Positions 8,268 through 18,197 of a DNA stretch of 34,131 nucleotides are shown piece after piece. This DNA is from Pseudomonadota bacterium (GTDB lineage: Bacteria; Pseudomonadota; Gammaproteobacteria; Burkholderiales; Burkholderiaceae_E), in NCBI GenBank assembly GCA_029779435.1, contig JAKPAM010000188.1:1-34131 (forward strand). Direction: 5' to 3'. The notes under the pieces were generated by a model, which made no database searches, was not told the origin of the DNA, and was given only the letters and a program-made list of their open reading frames with translations. Position 1 is the first letter of the stretch. Each line of letters starts with the position of its first letter. Both the position numbers and the translations under genes were made by a program.

Positions 8268-9833
8268 ATGCCATCCGCCCCTCTCGCCGACGCCTCACCA
8301 GACTCGCGAACCTCTCCGGTCGAGACCGGCATATCGTGCCCCGCGCCTTCGTCTCGAGCGCCTTCATCCGCGCCCCCTTACCCGTCCGAGCCCGGCGATC
8401 CACCGCGCATCGTCGCCCCGGCGGGCCCCCCTCGCCGTTGGGGAGGACTGGATCTGATGAGCGCGATGCGCACCGACTATCTGGGCTTCGTGCAACGGCT
8501 GCACCGCGAGCACGGCGACCTGGTACGGATGCAGCTGTTCACCGAGGATGCCTGGGATCTGATGGCGCCGGACCTGGTCCGCGAAGCACTGGTCGCGCAA
8601 GCCGACAAGCTGGTCCGCTGGCAGCGCGGCGTCGACGTGTTCGCCGAGTTGTTCGGCCGCAGCGTGCTGGTCACTGAAGGACCGACATGGCAACGCCAGC
8701 GCCGGATGCTGCTGCCGGCGTTCACGCCGAAACGCGTCGAGGGCTATGCCTCGCTGATGGTCGACGCCGCGCAACGGGCGCTCGACGAGGCCGTTCCGCC
8801 CGGCGCTTCTCAGGCGCGGATCGACATCGACGCCTGGTGGACCGAGGTCACGATGGACGTCATCATGCGCACGCTGTTCAGCGACGCGTCTCGCGGACGC
8901 TCGAAGGCGGCCGCCTGGGCGTCGCAGACGCTGATCGAAACCGCGTTCCGGCAGATGTTCTGGCCGGTGACACTGCCCGACTGGCTGCCGCTGCCCGGCA
9001 AGCGCGCCAAGCGGCGCGCGCTCCGGACACTGCGGCAACTGGTCCAGCAACAGATCGACGCGCGCCGCGCACGGCTCGCCATCGATCCCGCCGCAACCGG
9101 CGACGATCTGCTCGGGCGGCTGTTGGCGCTGCGCGACGAAACCACCGGGCAGGCGCTCGACGAACGGGAAGTCTTCGACCAGTGCATGGTCAGCTTCCAG
9201 GCCGGACACGAGACGACGGCCTCGGCGCTGACGTGGTGGAGCGGGCTGGTGGCCACGCATCCCGACATCGCCGAGCGCCTGCACGCCGAGGTCGACGATG
9301 CGCTGGCCGGCGAGCGGCCGGCACCGCAGCACGTCGCGCGGCTGCCCTGGCTGGTCGCCTCATTGAAGGAGGCGATGCGCCTGTATCCACCGGTCTCGGC
9401 GCTGATGACCCGGCGCACGCTCGCGCCGATCCAGGTCGGCGGACAGACGATTCCGGCCGGTGCGATGGTGCGCGTATCGCCGTGGGTGCTGCACCGCGAC
9501 CCGCGCTGGTTCGACGAGCCGCAACGGTTCGCGCCCGGGCGCTTTCTCGATGGCGCCCCGCCGGTGCCGAAAGGCGCGTGGATCCCGTTCGGCATCGGAC
9601 CCCGGGTCTGCCTGGGCCAGCATTTCGCGATGCTCGAAATGACGTTGCTGGCAACGATGCTTTTGCAACGCTATACGTTGCGACCGATCGATGGCGAACC
9701 CTCGGGTTCGCCGCAGCAAACGATCACGCTGCGACCGCGCGGCGGGTTGCCCCTAATGATCGCCAAGCGCCACGACGCTCGACGAGGCCCCGGGATGCCG
9801 CACGGCGAACGCATCGCGGGCCGCGACGCATGA
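8268..9833 (+). CDS. Cytochrome P450
   Basis: A heme-thiolate monooxygenase of 521 residues from ATG 8268. Motifs are the oxygen-binding I-helix AGHETT (312-317), ExxR as Glu368/Arg371 (KEAMRLYPP), and the heme loop FGIGPRVCLG with Cys448 as iron ligand. No membrane anchor or fused reductase is present, so it should be soluble and depend on separate redox partners, none of which is encoded here. The N-terminus is uncertain. The frame is open from a TTG at 8169, ATG 8268 gives a ~60-residue Ser/Pro/Ala-rich leader, and an internal ATG at 8457 would cut into the conserved N-terminal region. No ribosome-binding site decides this. It diverges from an AraC regulator. Substrate unknown; the I-helix and heme loop look like bacterial P450s acting on fatty or terpenoid chains (weak inference). 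Confidence 0.9.
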   Translation: MPSAPLADASPDSRTSPVETGISCPAPSSRAPSSAPPYPSEPGDPPRIVAPAGPPRRWGGLDLMSAMRTDYLGFVQRLHREHGDLVRMQLFTEDAWDLMAPDLVREALVAQADKLVRWQRGVDVFAELFGRSVLVTEGPTWQRQRRMLLPAFTPKRVEGYASLMVDAAQRALDEAVPPGASQARIDIDAWWTEVTMDVIMRTLFSDASRGRSKAAAWASQTLIETAFRQMFWPVTLPDWLPLPGKRAKRRALRTLRQLVQQQIDARRARLAIDPAATGDDLLGRLLALRDETTGQALDEREVFDQCMVSFQAGHETTASALTWWSGLVATHPDIAERLHAEVDDALAGERPAPQHVARLPWLVASLKEAMRLYPPVSALMTRRTLAPIQVGGQTIPAGAMVRVSPWVLHRDPRWFDEPQRFAPGRFLDGAPPVPKGAWIPFGIGPRVCLGQHFAMLEMTLLATMLLQRYTLRPIDGEPSGSPQQTITLRPRGGLPLMIAKRHDARRGPGMPHGERIAGRDA

Positions 9834-9886
9834 CCACGAGCGAAGACGCGAGCCCCGCCCCTCTGGACGGGATGAGCCCGGCCCCG

Positions 9887-10660
9887 CTACACGCCGATCG
9901 TATAACCGCCGTTGACCGACAGATGCTGGCCCGTCACGTAGCTGGCGCCCGGCGACAGCAGGAACACGACGGGTTGCGCCGCCTCGCCCGGCGTCGAGAA
10001 ACGGCGTAACGGGATCTGCGACATGTAGGTATCGCGGAATTTTTCGGACCGCACGGTTTCGGTCATCTCGGTCTCGATGACGCCGAAGCACACCGAGTTG
10101 ACGCGAATCCCGCGCGCGCCCCATTCACGCGCCGCGCTCATCGTGATGCCCAGCACGCCGGACTTGGCCGCGCCGTAGTTGATCTGGCCGACCGTGCCGC
10201 GGCGCCCGGCGTCGGACGAGATGTTGACGATCGCCGACGGCGACGTGTCGCCACGATCGGCTCGCTCGCACATATGGCGTCCGACCGCCTGCAGGCAATA
10301 GAACACGCCCGACAGGTTGACGTCGATGACCTGCTGCCACGTGTGCGGCGCCATCTTGTTGATCATCGCGGCGCGCACGATGCCGGCATTGTTGACCAGG
10401 CCGTGGATCGCGCCGAACCGCTGCACGGCGTCGTCGACCATCCGTTGCACGACTTCGGGCTCGGCCACCGACCCGACCTGGGCGGCGGCGCGCTCGGCAC
10501 CCAGCTCGTCCGCCAGCGCCCGCAACCGCTCGGCTTGCAGATCGATTAGCGTCACTCTGGCACCCAGCGCCACGCACTGGCGCGCGACGGCTTCGCCGAT
10601 GCCTTGGGCGGCACCCGTGACGATAATGTGGTGATCGGTCAGGTCCATCGGATGGTTCAT
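9887..10660 (-). CDS. SDR-family NAD(P)-dependent oxidoreductase (FabG-like)
   Basis: A 257-residue classical short-chain dehydrogenase/reductase. Visible motifs are the cofactor loop TGAAQGIG (15-22), NNAG (90-93), catalytic Ser148/149, Tyr162 and Lys166 (YGAAK), and the C-terminal VNGGYTIGV end. It most resembles 3-oxoacyl-ACP reductase-like enzymes, but such relatives reduce many 3-keto and alcohol substrates, so the substrate is open. ATG 10660 has an excellent ribosome-binding site (GAGGAGA, about 7 bases upstream on the minus strand). A TACAAT -10-like element lies at 10688-10693 without a clear -35. It converges on the P450 gene with 53 bases between, so the two are not co-transcribed, though they could share a pathway. 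Confidence 0.93.
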   Translation of the reverse strand: MNHPMDLTDHHIIVTGAAQGIGEAVARQCVALGARVTLIDLQAERLRALADELGAERAAAQVGSVAEPEVVQRMVDDAVQRFGAIHGLVNNAGIVRAAMINKMAPHTWQQVIDVNLSGVFYCLQAVGRHMCERADRGDTSPSAIVNISSDAGRRGTVGQINYGAAKSGVLGITMSAAREWGARGIRVNSVCFGVIETEMTETVRSEKFRDTYMSQIPLRRFSTPGEAAQPVVFLLSPGASYVTGQHLSVNGGYTIGV

Positions 10661-10972
10661 CGATTGTCTCCTCGCAATAAGGGAAGGATTGTAGAGGAAG
10701 CCTCCCTACCGCCGATCTCGATGATGCGCGGCTGATCGATCGGTCACATCTGCTGGGCGAGTTGTACGAGTTGCACCTGCTGAGCCAGCCGCTCGCCAGG
10801 TCCGGCAATCGAGGACGAACAGACGGTTGGCGAAGCGGATGGTGGGTCGGCAGGGTTGGAATCGTTGCCTCGCGGGTTCGAGGCACGATACCGCTGTCGC
10901 CGGCCCGCCGCGGCGTTGGATATGCGAGGATGGACGCCTGTCCGCCTCTTCCCATCCGATCCCGCGCGCCCC
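10661..10972. other. Divergent intergenic region between the SDR and hemolysin III genes
   Basis: These 312 bases have no convincing gene. They contain the SDR ribosome-binding site and -10-like box on the minus strand. A perfect 7-bp hairpin (TGCCTCG / CGAGGCA, 6-base loop) lies at 10866-10885. Its loop reads GGGTT before CGA and so mimics a tRNA T-arm, but no tRNA can be folded around it. A short stretch at 10744-10785 would read as Gln/Val/Leu repeats on the minus strand; I find no start supporting a gene. Confidence 0.5.
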
Positions 10973-11622
10973 ATGCACATCGACCGCCCCCAGACCCTCG
11001 GCGAGGAGATCGCCAACGCCATCAGCCACGGCATCGGTTTCCTGCTGGCGGTGGCTTCGCTGCCCCTCCTGCTGATGTCCGATACGGTGCGCGGCGCGAT
11101 GTCGATCGCCGCGGGTCGGTGTTCTCGGCCACGATGATGGTGCTCTACCTGACGTCGGCCGTGTACCACGCGCTGCCCCAGGGCACGTTCAAGCGCGCGT
11201 TCCAGCGGCTGGACCATGCGTCGATCTTCCTGTTCATCGCCGGCAGCTACATGCCGTTCGTGCTCGGGCCGCTGCGCGGTCCGTGGGGCTGGTCGCTGTT
11301 CGGCGTCGTGTGGGCGATGGCGGTGACCGGCATGCTGGCCAAGGGCTTCGACCGGCTCAAGCATCCGTGGATCTCCACGGGTCTGTACGTGACGATGGGC
11401 TGGGTGGCGCTGGTCGCGATCGTGCCGATGGTGCAGCGGATCGACACCGGCGGCCTGGCGCTGCTGGTGGGCGGAGGCGTGTCGTACACGCTCGGTGCGC
11501 TGTTCTTCCTGCTCGACAATCGCGTGCGCTACGCGCACTTCGTCTGGCACCTGTTCGTCATGGGCGGCAGCCTCTGCCACTTTCTCGCGGCGCTGTGGTA
11601 CGCGCCGGCGGCAATTACCTGA
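10973..11622 (+). pseudogene. Hemolysin III / PAQR-family membrane protein, frameshifted
   Basis: ATG 10973 opens a frame (MHIDRPQTLGEEIANAISHGIGFLLAVAS...) that runs through the first two expected family segments and stops at 11137. The rest of the protein (SVFSATMMVLYLTSAVYHAL to WHLFVMGGSLCHFLAALW) continues in another frame to the stop at 11622. Adding one G to the GGG run at 11113-11115 joins them as ...SIAAGSVFSATMM..., giving about 216 residues, the normal length. The joined product would have about seven membrane spans and the family's conserved Ser-x3-His, Asp and C-terminal His residues. Hemolysin III/PAQR relatives are poorly understood integral membrane proteins. The break is either a real recent mutation or a homopolymer sequencing error. 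The intact coding character on both sides argues that it is recent or artefactual. Confidence 0.85.
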
Positions 11623-11732
11623 CGGTGAGTCATGCGGGCGTCTTCTGGCGATGAGCGACCGAGTTTCTTATACGCCCGGCGCCTCCCCGCTCAGTAGCTA
11701 TCGGTTGCCCGGACCGTATCGATTTCCGCGTA

Positions 11733-14034
<2,302 letters not shown>

Positions 14035-14128
14035 ACGGACCGGAGCGAGCGCGCCGCCGCTCGCCCGCCCTTACCCGTGAGGCCGGCGCGCACGGTGCCG
14101 CCGCGCCGATCCGCGCTCACGGCGCCGA

Positions 14129-15322
14129 TCATGCGGCGCCGGTCGCCGTGATGAAGCCGCCGCCCAGGCACACCTCGCCGTCGTACAGCACCGCCGATTG
14201 CCCGGGCGTCACCGCCCATTGCGGCGTATCGCAGCGCAGCGCGATCGTCGACGCGCCGGCAGGATCGGCGCCTTCGGCGAACAACCGGCACGCCGCGTCA
14301 GCCTGCCGGTAGCGCGTCTTGGCGCCCAGCGGCCGGCGGCCGCCGAGCGCGTCGGCGGGCGGGCGGCCATCGACCCAGGACACCGAACCGGCGTCGAGCA
14401 TCGACGACAGCAGCCACGGATGGTCGTGCCCCTGCACGACGTGCAGCGTATTGCGCGCCATGTCCTTGCGCGCGACGTACCACGGATCGCCGCTGCCCTC
14501 GCGCAGGCCGCCGATGCCGATGCCCTTGCGCTGGCCCAGCGTGTAGAACGCCAGCCCGACGTGCTCGCCAATCGTCCGGCCGCCGTCGTCGACGATCGGG
14601 CCGGGCCGCGTCGGCAGATAGCGATTGAGGAACTCGCGGAACGGCCGCTCGCCGATGAAGCAGATGCCGGTCGAATCCTTCTTGGCGGCGTTGGACAGGC
14701 CGAGCGCGGCCGCGATCGCGCGCACCTGCCGCTTGGGCAGCCGCCCGACCGGAAACAGCGTGCGCGACAACTGCGACTGGTCGAGCCGATGCAGGAAGTA
14801 GCTCTGGTCCTTGCCGGCGTCCAGGCCGCGCAGCAATTGCCAGCGCGCCGCGCCGTTCGCATCGGTGATCGCCCGCACCCGCGCATAGTGGCCGGTAGCG
14901 ATCAACCCGGCGCCCATCCGCATCGCGTGGTCGAGGAACGCCTTGAACTTGATCTCGGCGTTGCACAGCACGTCGGGGTTCGGCGTGCGGCCGGCCGAAT
15001 ATTCGCGAAGGAACTCGGCGAACACGCGATCCTTGTACTCGGCGGCGAAATTGACGGCCTCGATGTCGATGCCGATGACGTCGGCGACGCTGGCCGCATC
15101 GAGCAGATCCTGGCGCGTCGAGCAGTATTCGCCATCGTCGTCGTCTTCCCAGTTCTTCATGAACAGGCCGACGACGTCATAACCGTGCTGCTTGAGCAGC
15201 CAGGCGGTCACCGAGGAATCGACGCCGCCGGACAAACCGACGACGACGCGGCGCCCGTCGCCGGGCTCGATGCCGGCATAACCGGGTACCGCGGCATCAC
15301 GCAGCACCGATGACGTCAGCAT
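14129..15322 (-). CDS. mnmA: tRNA-specific 2-thiouridylase MnmA
   Basis: This enzyme activates U34 of Lys/Glu/Gln tRNAs with ATP and inserts sulfur delivered by a relay, forming 2-thiouridine. The PP-loop SGGVDSS opens the family core, followed by [13 protein letters not shown]. The catalytic cysteines lie in [11 protein letters not shown] and [10 protein letters not shown]. The C-terminal beta-barrel ends at [18 protein letters not shown]. From ATG 15322 the protein has 397 residues, still ~25 before the core. The frame is open to another ATG at 15478, which would add 52 Ser/Ala/Pro-rich residues including a five-residue (Q/R)PA(T/A)P repeat. Neither start has a good ribosome-binding site, and third-position GC drops in the extension, so I favour the shorter form. 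It converges on the GST gene. Confidence 0.95.
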   Translation of the reverse strand: MLTSSVLRDAAVPGYAGIEPGDGRRVVVGLSGGVDSSVTAWLLKQHGYDVVGLFMKNWEDDDDGEYCSTRQDLLDAASVADVIGIDIEAVNFAAEYKDRVFAEFLREYSAGRTPNPDVLCNAEIKFKAFLDHAMRMGAGLIATGHYARVRAITDANGAARWQLLRGLDAGKDQSYFLHRLDQSQLSRTLFPVGRLPKRQVRAIAAALGLSNAAKKDSTGICFIGERPFREFLNRYLPTRPGPIVDDGGRTIGEHVGLAFYTLGQRKGIGIGGLREGSGDPWYVARKDMARNTLHVVQGHDHPWLLSSMLDAGSVSWVDGRPPADALGGRRPLGAKTRYRQADAACRLFAEGADPAGASTIALRCDTPQWAVTPGQSAVLYDGEVCLGGGFITATGAA

Positions 15323-15324
15323 GG

Positions 15325-15369
15325 GCGTGGCCGGCTGAGGCGCGGCCGGCTGAGGTGTGGCCGGCCTGG
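15325..15369. repeat. Three 15-bp tandem repeats upstream of mnmA
   Basis: Units GCGTGGCCGGCTGAG, GCGCGGCCGGCTGAG and GTGTGGCCGGCCTGG follow each other without gaps. They lie just upstream of, and in phase with, the mnmA frame, where they would encode a five-residue Pro/Ala repeat if the long start at 15478 is used. Repeat number could vary between strains without shifting the frame. Confidence 0.75.
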
Positions 15370-15478
15370 GCGCAGCCGTGGGCACGGTCGATGCTTCCGA
15401 TGCGGGTGTGGGTTCGAACGCCGACCGAGGTACGGACGAAAACGCGGACGAAGACGAGATCGATGCCGTTGACGACAT

Positions 15479-15779
15479 GGCGGACGCGGAAGACGCGCAG
15501 AGCGGCGCGATGCGCCTGATACCCGGATTTTATCGTGCCGGGCCCGGCCGGGACCATGACCGGCGCGGGCCCTCGGGCGGTGGCACGAACCGATCGTGCT
15601 ATAAACCGGGTCGAACCGGAAACCGAGAACCAGGATAGGGAAGCGCTGATCCGTTCACCCCCGATCCTTTCACCCGATGGCGGGCGTGTCGAATCGGGCG
15701 AAGGAATCAGCGCTGGCCTGCGCGGTCGCTGCCCGAGACGACCGTCAACCTGAAAAGCCGAACAACGTAGAGGGCACCG
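15479..15779. other. Divergent intergenic region between mnmA and a small membrane-protein gene
   Basis: About 300 bases, or 457 if mnmA starts at 15322. I see no gene. On the minus strand TAAAAT (15527-15532) could be a -10 box for mnmA. On the plus strand TATAAA at 15600-15605 is -10-like, but no well-spaced -35 accompanies it. GTAGAGGG just before 15780 serves as the ribosome-binding site of the next gene. Confidence 0.4.
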
Positions 15780-16124
15780 ATGACGGTCAAGGGTTTCATC
15801 TTCCTGATGCTGGTGACGATCGGAACCGTCATGATCGCGGGCACCGTCGCGGAGTTCTTCACGAAGGAAGGCTTCGAACGCACGATCGTCGTGGCGGTGG
15901 CGACCGCGCTGGTCGTGTTCCCATCCGCCCGCTGGGCCGAGCGCAAGGGATGGATCAAGGGCTCGGTTCGCGTCGACAAGATGGGCGAGGAATTCAGCCG
16001 CAAGCGCCCGGCTGCCAAAACGCAGAACCAGCAAGCGGAGAACCGGCAAGCGGCGGACCCGCAAGCCGCTGCCACGCCGCCGGCCAAGCCGGCCACGGAC
16101 GGCAAACCCGACGGCCAGGCGTGA
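15780..16124 (+). CDS. Small membrane protein of unknown function
   Basis: A 114-residue protein I do not recognise. Two hydrophobic segments are visible, at about 5-22 (FIFLMLVTIGTVMIAGTV) and 34-48 (RTIVVAVATALVVFP). They are joined by a short charged loop (EFFTKEGFE) and followed by a basic stretch (RWAERKGWIKGSVRVDK). The last ~40 residues are a low-complexity, Gln/Ala/Pro-rich tail with a decaying repeat (NQQAENRQAADPQAA). ATG 15780 has a ribosome-binding site (GTAGAGGG). It is followed after 21 bases by the marC-like gene on the same strand, so co-transcription is likely. A two-helix inner-membrane protein with a cytoplasmic tail is a fair topology guess. Confidence 0.7.
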   Translation: MTVKGFIFLMLVTIGTVMIAGTVAEFFTKEGFERTIVVAVATALVVFPSARWAERKGWIKGSVRVDKMGEEFSRKRPAAKTQNQQAENRQAADPQAAATPPAKPATDGKPDGQA

Positions 16125-16145
16125 CGCACGGCTGAACATCGCGCG

Positions 16146-16802
16146 ATGCCGCCCGAAACCGCGCTGATCAAACCGTTCGCGAGCTTCCTGCTGGGCAGCT
16201 TCGTCAGCCTGGTGACGATCATCAACCCGCTGGCGACGATTCCGTTCTTCACCGGGTTGTCCGGGCATCTGTCCGACTCGGACGCGCACGCGATGGCGCG
16301 CCGCGCGGCAGGCTACTGCCTGTCGATCCTGCTGGTCAGCCTGTTCGCCGGCACGCTGGTGCTGTCGATGTTCGGCATCTCGCTGGGCGCGCTGCGGATC
16401 GCGGGCGGCATCGTCGTCGCGATCCTGGGCCACGGCATGCTGTACGGGCGTGGCGAACGGCAGTCACCGCAAACCCATGCGTTCAAGAATCCGGCGTTCT
16501 TCCCGCTGGCGCTGCCCGGCATCACGGGCCCGGGCACCATCGCCGTCGTCATCGGCATCTCGACCGAGATCGGCGAAATCGGCGCGATCGGCCACCGGGT
16601 CAGCGCCTATGCCGGCACCGTACTGGCCATGATCGGGGTCTGCGTGCTCGAACTGATCGTGCTGCGCAGCGCCCGGGCGATCGCGAACCGCATGGGCGAG
16701 GCGGCGATCGAGGTGATGACGCGGCTGATGGGCTTCCTGCTGTTCTGCGTCGGCGTGCAGTTCATCGCATCGGGGATCCGGACCTTCCTGACCAGCAGTT
16801 GA
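16146..16802 (+). CDS. MarC-family (UPF0056) integral membrane protein
   Basis: A 218-residue protein with about six hydrophobic spans. It has the MarC signature NPLATIPFF near residue 27 and the central loop NPAFFPLALPGITGPGTIAVVI. The length matches MarC/YchE/YhgN relatives. Despite its name the family has no proven role in multidrug resistance; its function is unknown. The C-terminus (MTRLMGFLLFCVGVQFIASGI) is also typical. It follows a small membrane-protein gene by 21 bases. It precedes another membrane-protein gene by 90 bases that contain a perfect hairpin, so it may be the end of a two-gene unit. Confidence 0.92.
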   Translation: MPPETALIKPFASFLLGSFVSLVTIINPLATIPFFTGLSGHLSDSDAHAMARRAAGYCLSILLVSLFAGTLVLSMFGISLGALRIAGGIVVAILGHGMLYGRGERQSPQTHAFKNPAFFPLALPGITGPGTIAVVIGISTEIGEIGAIGHRVSAYAGTVLAMIGVCVLELIVLRSARAIANRMGEAAIEVMTRLMGFLLFCVGVQFIASGIRTFLTSS

Positions 16803-16847
16803 AAGTTGCCGCGGCAGGCCCGAACTAACCGTCACGTCCCACCCTTT

Positions 16848-16868
16848 ACCGGCGAACGTTTCGCCGGT
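16848..16868. other. Perfect 9-bp inverted repeat between marC and the next gene
   Basis: ACCGGCGAA and TTCGCCGGT flank a CGT loop, forming a strong hairpin 46 bases after the marC stop and 24 bases before the next ATG. It has no T run, so it is not a textbook terminator. It could end the marC transcript, act as an operator, or shape the leader of the downstream gene. Confidence 0.5.
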
Positions 16869-16892
16869 TACGATGGACTGTCAAGGAGAGCC

Positions 16893-17264
16893 ATGAACGC
16901 CGTGGAAATCATCGATACGGATCGAAACCTGGGCCTGCGCCGCGTCGCGATGTTCGACTATGCGCTGCACATCGCCGGTCCGTTGCTGTCCATGGGATTC
17001 CTGTCGGTCATCGCGCTGATCATCAACTACATCAAGCGCGACGACGCCCGTGGCACGATCTACGAAAGCCACATGAACTGGATGATCCGCACGTTCTGGT
17101 GGACGCTGTTCTGGATCGTCGTGACCTGGATACCTGCGTTCCTGCTGACTTTGCTGTCGTTCGGGCTGCTGTGGTTCCTGTTCGCCGTCCCGGTCGTGTG
17201 GTACCTGTACCGGATGATCAAGGGCGTGCTGCGGCTGAACGATGGGCGTCCGATGCCCGAATGA
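16893..17264 (+). CDS. Small integral membrane protein (DUF4870-like)
   Basis: A 123-residue inner-membrane protein with about three spans: roughly 25-46, 68-88 and 90-108. The segment ESHMNWMIRTFWW after the first loop is the typical motif of a small DUF4870-type family (assignment from memory). No enzymatic function is known for it. ATG 16893 is chosen over an earlier in-frame start because AAGGAGAG lies directly upstream, the best ribosome-binding site in this part of the window. The next gene, a lipoprotein, starts only 10 bases after its stop, so the two are probably co-transcribed. Confidence 0.85.
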   Translation: MNAVEIIDTDRNLGLRRVAMFDYALHIAGPLLSMGFLSVIALIINYIKRDDARGTIYESHMNWMIRTFWWTLFWIVVTWIPAFLLTLLSFGLLWFLFAVPVVWYLYRMIKGVLRLNDGRPMPE

Positions 17265-17274
17265 CGACTTGGCG

Positions 17275-18057
17275 ATGACGATGCGCCTCTCCCCGGCCCC
17301 CCCGCCGCTCACGGGCGCCTCGTCCGAGGACGCGCCCGTCGCCGATCCGGGGCGCCGTCATTGGCTCCGGGTCGCTGCCGCGTCCCCGGCGGCACTGCTG
17401 CTCGGTGCCTGCGCGACGTCGCCGGCGTTCCTGCCAGGGCCGCCGACGCCGCCGCCCGCGCCGGTCGCGCGCGTCGGGCAGCGCTGGCGCTACCAGCAGA
17501 TAAACCGCTACAACGGCCAGTCGCTGGGCATCCACGTGCATACGGTCACGCAGGTCGACGGTGAACGGATCGTCGTCACGATCACCGACGGCGACGGCGC
17601 AACGGTCGGCCAGGAACGCTACGAGGCGCCGTGGCGCGTCATCGACGACCTGGGCTTCGACATGCCGCAGCATTTCGCGCAGCCGGTGCCGCGCCTGCCG
17701 GCCGTGCTGCGGGCCGGTGCCCGCGAGAGCCTGTCGACCACCTACCAGGTGCCCGGCAACTCCAGCTCGCTCTTTTGGCGGCAGTGGCTGAGCGCGCCAG
17801 GCTGGGAACGGATCACGGTCCCGGCCGGCACCTACGACTGCCTGCGCATCGAGCGGCTGATCCAGTTTCGCCACAGCGACATGTTCCGCGAATGGCCGGA
17901 ACGCCAGGAGACGATCTGGTATGCGCCGGCCGTCGAGCGCTGGGTCCTGCGCGAATGGACCGGCATCTACTATTGGCCCGGCAGACCGCCGACACGCCTG
18001 CGCGAAGACTGGATCACGTCGCGTCTGATCGACTACACGCCGGCGCCGACGTCCTGA
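17275..18057 (+). CDS. Predicted lipoprotein with twin-arginine-like signal, unknown function
   Basis: A 260-residue protein not matching a family I recognise. The N-terminus has a twin-arginine-like RRHWLR motif (27-32), a short hydrophobic stretch and a lipobox LLGAC with Cys46. It may therefore be exported, possibly by Tat, and lipidated. The mature part is beta-rich with many Trp/Tyr (WRYQQINRYNG, VPAGTYDCLRIERL, IWYAPAVERWVLREWTG). The last segment recalls periplasmic proteins of the DUF3108 type, but I would not assign it. ATG 17275 is 10 bases after the preceding membrane-protein stop; another ATG at 17281 is possible. A role in the envelope together with its upstream neighbour is inferred only from gene order. 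Confidence 0.7.
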   Translation: MTMRLSPAPPPLTGASSEDAPVADPGRRHWLRVAAASPAALLLGACATSPAFLPGPPTPPPAPVARVGQRWRYQQINRYNGQSLGIHVHTVTQVDGERIVVTITDGDGATVGQERYEAPWRVIDDLGFDMPQHFAQPVPRLPAVLRAGARESLSTTYQVPGNSSSLFWRQWLSAPGWERITVPAGTYDCLRIERLIQFRHSDMFREWPERQETIWYAPAVERWVLREWTGIYYWPGRPPTRLREDWITSRLIDYTPAPTS

Positions 18058-18197
18058 GGCCCCCGGGGAGCGCGCGGGCGGGAGGGGGCGAGCGCCGCCG
18101 ACTGCCATGCGCGTCAGGGTTTCATCCGACCGAACCGGAATGGGCGGCGGCCCTCCTTCGCCGATAATGCCGGGGCATTCACCCGTAGGACATACCG

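Noticed and set aside
10744..10785. Minus-strand Gln/Val/Leu repeat (LAQQVQLVQLAQQM) that looks like a protein C-terminus
   Set aside because: The frame upstream is antisense to the hemolysin III gene and has no start or ribosome-binding site nearby, so a separate gene is not supported.
10866..10885. GGGTTCGAGGC resembling a tRNA T-arm in the SDR/hemolysin III gap
   Set aside because: The five-base T-stem does not pair and no acceptor or anticodon arm can be found around it; it is better described as a plain 7-bp hairpin.
14075..14122. CCGTGAG / CTCACGG inverted repeat between the GST and mnmA genes
   Set aside because: A 7-base match over a 34-base loop in GC-rich DNA is within chance, and no T run follows.
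15581..15600. TGGCAC resembling a sigma-54 -24 element
   Set aside because: No TTGC-type -12 element follows at the required spacing.
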